Of a stretch of DNA of 8,923 bases, positions 1-6,110 are shown piece by piece. A model generated the notes under the pieces. It was not told the DNA's origin. It made no database searches and worked only from the letters and a program-made list of their open reading frames with translations. Both the position numbers and the translations under genes were made by a program. The stretch is from Alphaproteobacteria bacterium (GTDB lineage Bacteria; Pseudomonadota; Alphaproteobacteria; Rickettsiales; UBA6187). How positions within the stretch are numbered: the stretch's first letter is position 1; each line of letters opens with the position of its first letter. The stretch covers positions 1 through 8,923 of the forward strand of contig JAJRPW010000194.1 of the NCBI GenBank assembly GCA_024280585.1, given 5' to 3'.

Positions 1-1
1 A

Positions 2-358
2 TTTAACGATATGATCGAATCAATCGGTGATATGGATGCTGATGTGATTTCAATGGAGACTGCGCGCTGGCAGGTGGAGCTTTTGGGGGCGTTCGCCAGC
101 TTTAAATACCCTAATGAAATTGGACCCGGTGTTTATGATATTCATAGTCCGCGTGTTCCAACGCAAGGAGAAATGGAGGATTTATTGCGTTTGGCACTTA
201 AAAACCTTACTCCTGCACAGCTTTGGGTTAATCCAGATTGTGGCCTGAAAACTCGCGGCTGGGAAGAGGTTGAGCTTGCGCTGAAAGCTATGGTGACAGC
301 GGCTAAGACTGTTCGCAGTGAGGTTGAATCTGCTGGCGGTGCTAAGGCCGTCGGTTAG
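2..358 (+). CDS. metE: Cobalamin-independent methionine synthase MetE, C-terminal fragment (5' end outside window)
   Basis: This is the last ~118 residues of 5-methyltetrahydropteroyltriglutamate-homocysteine methyltransferase, the cytosolic enzyme that moves a methyl group from polyglutamylated methyl-tetrahydrofolate to homocysteine without B12. The frame is open from base 2 (Phe-Asn-Asp), so the Met at 11 is internal and not the start. Recognisable C-terminal blocks are YPNEIGPGVYDIHSP and, near the end, NPDCGLKTRGW. The Cys of the latter (codon 239-241) corresponds to the last zinc ligand of the family (Cys726 in E. coli MetE); the other ligands lie upstream of the window. The stop is TAG at 356-358, and the tail length fits a complete C-terminus. 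A stem-loop follows 7 bases after the stop. Identity is very secure; nothing can be said about its promoter. Confidence 0.96.
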   Translation, partial: FNDMIESIGDMDADVISMETARWQVELLGAFASFKYPNEIGPGVYDIHSPRVPTQGEMEDLLRLALKNLTPAQLWVNPDCGLKTRGWEEVELALKAMVTAAKTVRSEVESAGGAKAVG

Positions 359-365
359 GTGATTC

Positions 366-391
366 GCTATATTAATTATGCGTAATATAGC
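366..391 (+). other. Perfect 9-bp stem-loop just after metE
   Basis: GCTATATTA at 366-374 is the exact reverse complement of TAATATAGC at 383-391, with an 8-base loop. It begins 7 bases after the metE stop codon. It is not followed by a T run, so it is not a standard intrinsic terminator. An RNA 3'-end-stabilising hairpin is possible. The stem is visible in sequence; its function is inferred. Confidence 0.45.
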
Positions 392-533
392 TGTTACTGC
401 TGTTAGAAAATAATAGATTTATTATGCCCTCGTTCTCTTTCTTTGCGGGTGAGGGTGTCCTGCCCTCCTACAAAGTGGAAGGCTACTACTCTAATCTACA
501 ATGGGGCTGTGCAGATGCCTTAACATAAAATTA

Positions 534-740
534 TTAGCAGCGGCCAGCGGCTTTTAATAATCTTTGGGGAATATCTAGATCAAGGTAACCTAGGTCATTT
601 TTATAAGAATATAGGCGCTCTTTTTCAGTATAATTTAGGTGGTTTTGAGCCTCAGGTTTTTGCAATTTTTCTGGCTTAGCAAGTTCTAACTCAAGAAAGG
701 ATTTACTTCTAGGCATAACTGAGGATTTATTATTTGACAT
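534..740 (-). CDS. Small hypothetical protein, 68 aa
   Basis: I do not recognise this protein. It is a short, charged, soluble-looking product with no signal peptide or membrane segment. It has a Lys/Glu-rich middle (KPEKLQKPEAQNHLNYTEKERL) and a C-terminal stretch DLDIPQRLLKAAGRC that could end in an amphipathic helix, with one terminal Cys. The ATG at 738-740 is preceded by AGGA at a 9-base distance, and a TTGACT/TATACA promoter-like pair lies about 30 bases upstream of the start. These features favour a real gene over a chance ORF. It is convergent with metE and lies 130 bases downstream of the pabA/trpG-like gene on the same strand. No function is proposed; a chance ORF remains possible. 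Confidence 0.48.
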   Translation of the reverse strand: MSNNKSSVMPRSKSFLELELAKPEKLQKPEAQNHLNYTEKERLYSYKNDLGYLDLDIPQRLLKAAGRC

Positions 741-770
741 ATATGTATTTCCTATTATTTTTTAAGGAAG

Positions 771-797
771 TGTATAGGAAACAATCCAACTAGTCAA
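771..797 (-). promoter_or_regulatory. Candidate sigma-70 promoter for the 68-aa ORF
   Basis: Read on the minus strand, TTGACT (797-792) is followed after 15 bases by TATACA (776-771). The -35 matches the consensus at five of six positions and the -10 at four of six; the spacer is shorter than the usual 17. The ATG of the small ORF is about 30 bases further on. This is pattern matching by eye. Confidence 0.4.
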
Positions 798-870
798 GAT
801 AAAAAATCCAGGGCAGGGCAAAATAATCATATAGCGCAGGGCAGTGCTTATTATAGTATGATAAAAATTA

Positions 871-1437
871 CTACAACCCATCCAAAAAATTCTTCAAAAT
901 ATCATGACCACATTCAGAAGCTATACTTTCCGGGTGAAATTGTACGCCGTGGATGTTGTATTCTTTATGCTGCAAACCCATAATTAACCCATCATCGCTC
1001 CAGGCCATCACTTCCAGGCAATCGGGCAGGCTGTCCTTTTCAACAACCAAAGAGTGATAACGCGTTGCATCAAAGGGGTTCTTAATATCTTTAAAAACAC
1101 CTTGGCCATTATGATTTATCTTGCTAACTTTTCCATGCATAGGGGGGACGCGAATAATTTTTCCGCCGAAAATCTGGCCAATTGCTTCATGCCCGAGGCA
1201 AACTCCGAATATCGGAAGCTCACCCTTTGCCTTATCTATCAACTCAAGACAAATCCCGGATTCATCCGGCGTACAAGGACCCGGGGATAGAACGACAGCT
1301 TTGATTTTCTTATCGGCAAGGATCTCATCGACGCTTATTGCATCATTACGTAAAACTTTAACTTTAGCCCCCAACTCGCTGATATAATGCAATAAATTAT
1401 ATGTAAAACTGTCGTAATTATCTATCAATAGGATCAT
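871..1437 (-). CDS. Glutamine amidotransferase subunit of anthranilate/aminodeoxychorismate synthase (TrpG/PabA)
   Basis: A 188-residue class I glutamine amidotransferase, the normal length for stand-alone TrpG/PabA. It hydrolyses glutamine and passes ammonia to a chorismate-using partner (TrpE for anthranilate and tryptophan, PabB for 4-amino-4-deoxychorismate and folate). The N-terminus LLIDNYDSFTYNL is diagnostic. The catalytic triad is visible: Cys80 in FGVCLGHE, then His168 and Glu170 in GVQFHPES. The SPGPCTP block (51-57), HGK (101-103) and RYHSL (126-130) are also intact. The gene starts 18 bases after the class III aminotransferase stop and has no clear Shine-Dalgarno sequence, so coupled translation is likely. 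No trpE or pabB is in the window, so TrpG and PabA cannot be separated; many bacteria use one such subunit for both pathways, hence no symbol. Confidence 0.93.
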   Translation of the reverse strand: MILLIDNYDSFTYNLLHYISELGAKVKVLRNDAISVDEILADKKIKAVVLSPGPCTPDESGICLELIDKAKGELPIFGVCLGHEAIGQIFGGKIIRVPPMHGKVSKINHNGQGVFKDIKNPFDATRYHSLVVEKDSLPDCLEVMAWSDDGLIMGLQHKEYNIHGVQFHPESIASECGHDILKNFLDGL

Positions 1438-1455
1438 TTCATATCATTTTAGTTG

Positions 1456-2808
1456 TTAGCCAACAGCAAGGTTCTGTTGTGAAGATTCACCCAAAACAAA
1501 ATCCACCGCCGCGGAAAATTTCTCCAACATTTCATCAATGCCGGCTTTGTCAATTATAAATGGTGGCGCAAACATTACATGATCGCCGACTCTGCCGTCA
1601 ATTGTTCCGCCCATAGCATAACACATAAGGCCTTCATTCATGGCTTGTGCTTTGATTTTTGCGTTAATTTTCAAGGCGGGATCAAACGGCTCTTTGCTGG
1701 CTTTATCCCGCACGAATTCCACACCGCAAAATAGGCCGCGCCCCCTGATATCACCAACATTTGGGTGGTTACCAAATTTTTTCACGAGTGACTCTTTTAA
1801 ATATTCACCCATTTTAGTAACATTTTTCAGCAGACCTTTTTCCTCAATTTCTTTTTGTACCGCCAAAGCTGCGGCGCACGCAACCGCATGCCCCATATAT
1901 GTATGTCCATGCTGGAAAAATCCACTGCCATTTGTTATGGCATCGTAAATTTTGGAGCTGGCAAGCATGGCTCCAATTGGTTGGTAACCCGCTCCCAATC
2001 CCTTTGCTACAGTCATAATATCAGGTGCGACCCCTTCTTGATCACAAGCAAAAAGTGAACCAGTTCGCCCCATACCACACATAACTTCGTCTAAAATTAG
2101 TAGCACCCCGTATGTATTACAAATCTCTCTAATTCGTTTGAAATATCCCTCAACAGCAGTCACACAACCCATTGTGGCACCAACGACCGGCTCTGCGAAA
2201 AAGGCCATAACATTTTTTGCGCCAAGCTTTTTGATATGTTCTTCCAACTCATTTGCCACGCGCTGGCCGTAATCAAATGATGATTCTCCGTCTTTTTTAT
2301 CGCGATATTCATAGCAAGGCGAGGTGTGTGTCATCTCAATTAAAAGCGGTTCATATTGAGTTCTGCGCCATTTATTTCCGCCGGCAGCCAAAGCTCCAAG
2401 CGTGTTTCCATGGTAGCTTTGCCAACGAGCTATCACATATTTACGGTCTTTTTCGCCAATTTCCAAAAAATATTGCCTGGCAAGTTTTATAGCCGCTTCA
2501 ACGGCCTCAGATCCACCAGATAAAAAATAAACCCTATCCAGGTCGCCAGGCGCGCGTTCAATTAAAAAATCAGCTAATTCCTCAACCGGATCGGTAGTAA
2601 AAAATCCGCTATGAGCGAATGCCAGCTTGGAAATCTGGTCGGTCATAGCATCTTGAACATTCTGGTTATCATGCCCCAGACAAGAAACTGCAGCTCCGCA
2701 ACAGCCATCAAGATATTTTTTTCCATCACTGTCAATGATGTATATACCCTCGCCAGAAACGGCTTTCGGATATTTAGCTTTGTTACTTCTGTGAAAAACA
2801 TGTGACAT
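1456..2808 (-). CDS. Class III PLP-dependent aminotransferase (aspartate aminotransferase family / omega-transaminase-like)
   Basis: A 450-residue fold-type I, class III aminotransferase; members move amino groups from omega-amines or amino acids to pyruvate or another keto acid in the cytosol. Visible motifs are SGGSEAVEAA (97-106, phosphate-binding), SYHGNTLGA (131-139), ILDEVMCGMGRTG (238-250, Asp240 contacting the PLP pyridine nitrogen), VAKGLGAGYQPIGA with Schiff-base Lys269, and QHGHTYMGH (299-307). The start is taken at the ATG at 2806-2808, which has AGGA 6 bases upstream and matches the usual MSHVFHR-type N-terminus. An in-frame TTG at 2868 would add 20 residues but lies in the apparent -35 box. 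Closest remembered relatives are annotated only as 'aspartate aminotransferase family protein'; length and motifs argue against ArgD and against a simple BioA call. Substrate unknown. Probably co-transcribed with the downstream pabA/trpG-like gene. Confidence 0.9.
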   Translation of the reverse strand: MSHVFHRSNKAKYPKAVSGEGIYIIDSDGKKYLDGCCGAAVSCLGHDNQNVQDAMTDQISKLAFAHSGFFTTDPVEELADFLIERAPGDLDRVYFLSGGSEAVEAAIKLARQYFLEIGEKDRKYVIARWQSYHGNTLGALAAGGNKWRRTQYEPLLIEMTHTSPCYEYRDKKDGESSFDYGQRVANELEEHIKKLGAKNVMAFFAEPVVGATMGCVTAVEGYFKRIREICNTYGVLLILDEVMCGMGRTGSLFACDQEGVAPDIMTVAKGLGAGYQPIGAMLASSKIYDAITNGSGFFQHGHTYMGHAVACAAALAVQKEIEEKGLLKNVTKMGEYLKESLVKKFGNHPNVGDIRGRGLFCGVEFVRDKASKEPFDPALKINAKIKAQAMNEGLMCYAMGGTIDGRVGDHVMFAPPFIIDKAGIDEMLEKFSAAVDFVLGESSQQNLAVG

Positions 2809-2840
2809 AAAAAATCCTGTAGTTAATATGCTATGTATCT

Positions 2841-2868
2841 CGTATAAACTAAAAAAAATAAGTTTCAA
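2841..2868 (-). promoter_or_regulatory. Candidate promoter for the aminotransferase-pabA/trpG pair
   Basis: On the minus strand TTGAAA (2868-2863) is followed after 16 bases by TATACG (2846-2841), about 32 bases upstream of the chosen ATG. The spacer contains a T8 run. Both boxes are reasonable sigma-70 matches. It is back to back with the exbB promoter in a 157-base divergent region. Confidence 0.45.
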
Positions 2869-2899
2869 CGATTTACCCTATAAATTAGTCACAAAAACT

Positions 2900-2929
2900 C
2901 TGGCAAACTAATTTTTTGCTGCCTATAAT
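2900..2929 (+). promoter_or_regulatory. Candidate sigma-70 promoter for the exbB-exbD-exbD-tonB operon
   Basis: A perfect TATAAT -10 box lies at 2924-2929, with CTGGCA (four of six matches to TTGACA) 18 bases upstream at 2900-2905. The exbB ATG is 36 bases beyond the -10, with a GGGGA ribosome-binding motif starting at 2954. I saw no convincing Fur-box or other iron-regulator palindrome around it, although such control is common for TonB systems. Confidence 0.6.
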
Positions 2930-2965
2930 TGCTGGAGAGAGAAACACTATAGTGGGGATTCCGGT

Positions 2966-3589
2966 ATGTTACTCATAGAAGCATTAGAAAAAGGCGGTGC
3001 AGTGATGGCGATTTTAATGCTGTTATCCGTCTATGTTTTCGCGGTTATATTGTATAAATTATACCAATTTTGGAAGCTACAAATATTCAGAACCGCTTTT
3101 GTTGCGGATATTTTGGCATCGGTTGAAGACCGAAAAATGACAGAAGCTGTCCGCATTGCCAGTAATCAAAAAAGCCCTATCGCACGGGTATTGGAGACTA
3201 GTTTGCGGTGCTTAAGCGGTACTAACACAAATATGTCTAGCGCAAATCGTATGCGGTTAATTGAAGCCTCCGGCGCACGTGAAATGAAAGCTTTTGAGAG
3301 TCATTTGCGCGGGCTGGAAATGGTGGCAAATATTGCTCCCTTGCTTGGATTACTCGGGACGGTTATTGGTATGGTTAAGGCCTTTTCGGGGATTAGCCAG
3401 ATTGGTTCGCGGGTGGACCCGTCGGTTCTGGCCGGTGGAATATGGGAAGCGCTGCTTACAACTGTCGCGGGATTAATTGTGGCAATACCCGCGCTGGCCG
3501 CTCATTACATAATAGACGGCAGGATTGAAAATGCACGCGCGGTCATGAGCGATTCAGTGTCGCGCATTCTCGCAAAAGGGGAAGCTTAG
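2966..3589 (+). CDS. exbB: ExbB/TolQ/MotA-family proton channel subunit
   Basis: A 207-residue inner-membrane protein that forms the pentameric proton channel of the TonB motor, coupling proton flow to TonB movement. Three hydrophobic segments are visible: about 10-32, 119-141 and 156-182, with the usual large cytoplasmic loop between the first two. The second carries APLLGLLGTVIGMV (124-137). The third reads GGIWEALLTTVAGLIVAIPA, with Glu161 at the position of the functionally important TM3 Glu of E. coli ExbB (Glu176). The family signature AHYIIDGRIE follows. It is the first gene of an exbB-exbD-exbD-tonB operon; TolQ is made less likely by the tonB gene and by the absence of tolA, tolB or pal nearby. 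The stop is 4 bases before exbD1. Confidence 0.93.
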   Translation: MLLIEALEKGGAVMAILMLLSVYVFAVILYKLYQFWKLQIFRTAFVADILASVEDRKMTEAVRIASNQKSPIARVLETSLRCLSGTNTNMSSANRMRLIEASGAREMKAFESHLRGLEMVANIAPLLGLLGTVIGMVKAFSGISQIGSRVDPSVLAGGIWEALLTTVAGLIVAIPALAAHYIIDGRIENARAVMSDSVSRILAKGEA

Positions 3590-3593
3590 GCTC

Positions 3594-4010
3594 ATGCAAT
3601 TTGAACGCAATGTCAGATTCAAAAAAGAGATAAATCTAACGCCTCTTATTGATGTGATATTTTTGCTGATCGTGTTTTTTTTGCTTACGAGTAAATTTAT
3701 TACTACGGAGGTTATTGACCTGAATTTGTCTGAAATTAAGGATGGCGAGGCAGTGCTGGTTGATGATGAGGCCGTGATTATTATGCTTGAATACGGCGGG
3801 AAATTCACTTTGGATAAGCAGAGTTATAAAATCAGGATGCTGCGCGATAAAATAAAAGGCTTAATTATTAATAATAAACGAAAGGATGTGGTAATTATTA
3901 ATAATGAAGGCGTGAATGTTCAGGAGATGGTGGCGGCAATTGATCAGATTAAGGCGGCCGGCGGTGTTAATATTTCGTTAACTCAGATTTTGCCTGAAAA
4001 CTCTTTGTAA
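3594..4010 (+). CDS. exbD: ExbD/TolR-family proton channel subunit, first copy (canonical Asp)
   Basis: A 138-residue single-pass inner-membrane protein that sits inside the ExbB pentamer and carries the proton. A short basic cytoplasmic N-terminus (RFKKE) is followed by the signature INLTPLIDVIFLLIVFF, with the transmembrane segment at about 16-34. Asp20 is the equivalent of the essential proton-accepting Asp25 of E. coli ExbD, and the preceding Thr-Pro is also conserved. The periplasmic domain ends in the typical pattern VQEMVAAIDQIKAAGGVNISL, split here between codons near the C-terminus. Spacing to exbB is 4 bases, with AGG of the exbB stop region close to the ATG. It is paired with a second exbD just downstream. 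Confidence 0.93.
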   Translation: MQFERNVRFKKEINLTPLIDVIFLLIVFFLLTSKFITTEVIDLNLSEIKDGEAVLVDDEAVIIMLEYGGKFTLDKQSYKIRMLRDKIKGLIINNKRKDVVIINNEGVNVQEMVAAIDQIKAAGGVNISLTQILPENSL

Positions 4011-4028
4011 GGTTGGCTTGAGGTTAAT

Positions 4029-4430
4029 ATGTTCCAAAAAATTCAGAAAAAAAAGAGAGAAATCAGCCTGATTCCGCTGATTAATGTAATTTTTTTGATG
4101 CTGATATTTTTTATGGTTGCTGGAACGGTTGAAAAACTGGATATATTTGAAGTTAAGGTTCCGCAAGCAAAAAATTCTAAGGACGAGCCTGTAGAAAAAG
4201 CCACTATTTATATTAGTGCCGATGGAAAAATGGCGGTAAATAACGATATAGTTGCAGAAAAAAACTTACCGACAATTATTGCAACGATTCTAATTGATGA
4301 TTTGCAGCAGGAGATCCTGATTAAATCCGATGCAAAAGTTGATGCGTTAAAAATTGTAAAACTAATGAAAATCATTGAAAAACAAGGTGGTCACAACATT
4401 TCATTGATAACTCAGGTGGTTAATAAATGA
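4029..4430 (+). CDS. ExbD/TolR-family subunit, second copy, with Asn in place of the proton-carrying Asp
   Basis: A 133-residue protein with the same layout as the preceding ExbD: basic N-terminus (KIQKKKRE), one transmembrane segment (about 14-32) and a periplasmic domain ending KIIEKQGGHNISLI. The signature reads ISLIPLINVIFLML instead of the canonical TPLIDV form. Asn19 (codon AAT, 4083-4085) replaces the Asp essential in E. coli ExbD, and Ile replaces the Thr before the conserved Pro. The rest of the fold looks intact, with no stop or frameshift, so it is not a pseudogene. GAGG at 4020-4023 provides a ribosome-binding site. Its stop overlaps the tonB start as ATGA. I infer a structural or modulatory partner in an ExbD heterodimer; it is unlikely to carry protons by itself. 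Confidence 0.9.
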   Translation: MFQKIQKKKREISLIPLINVIFLMLIFFMVAGTVEKLDIFEVKVPQAKNSKDEPVEKATIYISADGKMAVNNDIVAEKNLPTIIATILIDDLQQEILIKSDAKVDALKIVKLMKIIEKQGGHNISLITQVVNK

Positions 4431-5275
4431 GTCGAAACGGATTCTATATAGCAATTATTGTCTCTTTAATCGTGCATTTTACCATGATGACAGCCGTCAT
4501 GTTTAAAGAAGAAAAGCCGGAAATCGAATATAAAGAATTAAAAATCAAACTCGGGACAAAAAGAATCAGTGTGTCGACAGATACAAGCAAGTCGCTACAA
4601 AATTATTACAAACAAATGGCCGAGCCAGGCAACTATTCAGAAGATAATTATCTACAAAAACTTAGTAAAATAGTGCAACGCAGGGTGGATCAGGTGATTG
4701 CAGCCGAGCCTGAACTGGCAAAAATAGAAATAAATAAAGAGGCTAATAATCGTCAGACAGGGCGGGCGGATACTGCGCTTCTGAATAAAAATATTACAAA
4801 ACCGACTCAAACCGCTCCGGCTAATAAACAAGAAAAATCCGCGGCAAAAAGAAAATTGACAAAAAAGGCCGTTGCAGCGCTGGAACCACAAATTTTTCCT
4901 AAGCTAAAACCGCGAATAAGAGAGCTATCACCGCTGGACAATAACGGTTTTATTTTAGGAAATTCGTCAAGCGAAGATACCGCTGATTTGGTTTCATATG
5001 AACAAATGCTTCCGCTTTGGCTTAATAAATTCAGGGAATATCCAGCGCAAGCACAGATTTTAGGGCTTGAGGGCAGCGGCGACGTTTTTATTAAAATAAA
5101 TAGGAATGGTAAAGTTTTATTGTCGAAAATAATTAAAAGCACCGGGCATCCTATGTTGGACAGGGCGCTGATGAAAATGATAATTGATGCCGACCCGGTT
5201 TTGCCCACCCCACCGGACTATTATTCAGATAAAAAAACTTTTTCTTATACAATAAATTTTAAGTTTGTCATATGA
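4427..5275 (+). CDS. tonB: TonB energy-transducing protein
   Basis: A 282-residue protein that links the ExbB-ExbD motor in the inner membrane to TonB-dependent receptors in the outer membrane. The N-terminal anchor is residues 7-26 and contains SLIVH, giving Ser13 and His17 in the SxxxH spacing found in E. coli TonB (Ser16, His20). The long periplasmic linker (about 30-190) is rich in Lys, Ala, Asn and Gln, without the long Pro-Glu/Pro-Lys repeats of E. coli TonB. The C-terminal domain (about 191-282) has the family pattern: YP at 205-206, LEGSGDVFIKINRNGKV, STGHPMLDRAL, then PTPP before the final strands. A good Shine-Dalgarno, AGGTGG, lies at 4414-4419, and the start overlaps the exbD2 stop. 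The stop overlaps the mazG start. Confidence 0.9.
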   Translation: MSRNGFYIAIIVSLIVHFTMMTAVMFKEEKPEIEYKELKIKLGTKRISVSTDTSKSLQNYYKQMAEPGNYSEDNYLQKLSKIVQRRVDQVIAAEPELAKIEINKEANNRQTGRADTALLNKNITKPTQTAPANKQEKSAAKRKLTKKAVAALEPQIFPKLKPRIRELSPLDNNGFILGNSSSEDTADLVSYEQMLPLWLNKFREYPAQAQILGLEGSGDVFIKINRNGKVLLSKIIKSTGHPMLDRALMKMIIDADPVLPTPPDYYSDKKTFSYTINFKFVI

Positions 5276-6057
5276 GTGAGATAGATAGGTTAAAAGGCAT
5301 AATGGCAAGGTTAAGAGACCCAAAAACCGGCTGCCCGTGGGATATTGAGCAGGATTTTTTATCCATTGCGCCACATACTATCGAGGAGGCATATGAGGTC
5401 GCCGATGCAATTGATAAGGGCGATATGCAAGGCCTTAAGGAGGAATTGGGAGACTTAATGTTACAGGTTATCTTTCACTCACAAATGGCTGATGAAAAAG
5501 GGTATTTTTGCCTTGAAGATGTGATGGAGGGGATAAGCGACAAGTTGATCAGGCGCCACCCACATGTTTTTGGTGATGAAATTATTAAAACGTCAGATGA
5601 GCAGGAAGAATCCTGGGAGAAGCAAAAAGAGCAGGAAAGGCAGGCAAAATCCGGTGGTAAAGCTAGTGTTTTGGATGGGGTAGCGATTACTTTACCGGCA
5701 CTTACCCGCTCTGTTAAATTGCAGAAAAGAGCGGCAAAAATAGGGTTTGACTGGCCTGACCTGGATGGGGTTTTTGACAAAATTGAAGAGGAGCTGGCAG
5801 AGTTAAAAGCTGCAATTGGCGGCGATGGGGATATCGCGGAAGAATCTGGTGATTTATTATTTATAATTAGTAATTTATTAAGAAAACTTAAAGTGGATCC
5901 TGAAGTTGCCTTAAAAGGATGTAATAACAAATTTATTAAGAGATTTTCCTATATTGAGGAGCATATAGATGTAAAAATAGCATCTTTAGAGCAAATGGAC
6001 GAACTTTGGAACGATGCAAAGAAGATAGAAAAACGGATATTTTCAAAGAATACTTGA
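5272..6057 (+). CDS. mazG: Nucleoside triphosphate pyrophosphohydrolase MazG
   Basis: A 261-residue all-alpha NTP pyrophosphohydrolase that splits (d)NTPs to the monophosphate and pyrophosphate in the cytosol; in E. coli it is linked to nucleotide-pool cleaning and to lowering ppGpp. Length matches E. coli MazG (263). It begins with the typical RLRDPKTGCPWD (13-24). The N-terminal MazG domain has EEAYE (Glu38, Glu39, Glu42) and EELGD (Glu58, Asp61), the metal-binding EExxE...ExxD pattern. The second domain repeats it: EEELAE (172-177) and EESGD (Glu191, Asp194), after the conserved KRAAKIGFDWPD. Both domains are intact. The ATG overlaps the tonB stop (ATGA) and has no own Shine-Dalgarno, so translation is probably coupled to tonB. 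No functional link to TonB is known to me. Confidence 0.95.
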   Translation: MSEIDRLKGIMARLRDPKTGCPWDIEQDFLSIAPHTIEEAYEVADAIDKGDMQGLKEELGDLMLQVIFHSQMADEKGYFCLEDVMEGISDKLIRRHPHVFGDEIIKTSDEQEESWEKQKEQERQAKSGGKASVLDGVAITLPALTRSVKLQKRAAKIGFDWPDLDGVFDKIEEELAELKAAIGGDGDIAEESGDLLFIISNLLRKLKVDPEVALKGCNNKFIKRFSYIEEHIDVKIASLEQMDELWNDAKKIEKRIFSKNT

Positions 6058-6110
6058 CGTTTTCATATCCAGAACTATTTTAGGCACTGCAACTAATTTT
6101 TGGATCTGGT

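Noticed and set aside
1054..1387. Plus-strand open frames opposite the pabA/trpG-like gene
   Set aside because: They are antisense to a gene with full family motifs and their translations show no recognisable protein features.
1640..2805. Several plus-strand open frames opposite the aminotransferase
   Set aside because: All are overlapped by strong coding sequence on the minus strand and lack ribosome-binding sites or family motifs.
2809..2868. In-frame TTG at 2868 extending the aminotransferase by 20 residues
   Set aside because: The TTG lies in the apparent -35 box, has no ribosome-binding motif and adds hydrophobic residues not expected in the family; the ATG at 2808 has AGGA and the usual N-terminus.
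2881..2965. Fur or similar iron-responsive operator upstream of exbB
   Set aside because: Looked for because TonB operons are often iron-regulated, but no clear palindrome matching a known box was seen.
4652..5208. Minus-strand open frames opposite tonB with Cys/Phe-rich translations
   Set aside because: They are complements of Lys- and Ala-rich TonB codons; composition is explained by the antisense of tonB.
5475..5930. 151-codon minus-strand open frame opposite mazG
   Set aside because: The Ser/Pro-rich translation is typical of antisense of Glu/Gly-rich coding DNA, and MazG is certain.
6067..6109. CCAGA (6069-6073) and TCTGG (6105-6109) pairing that could hide the ispB ribosome-binding site
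   Set aside because: Only 5 bp with a 31-base loop; too weak to claim regulation.
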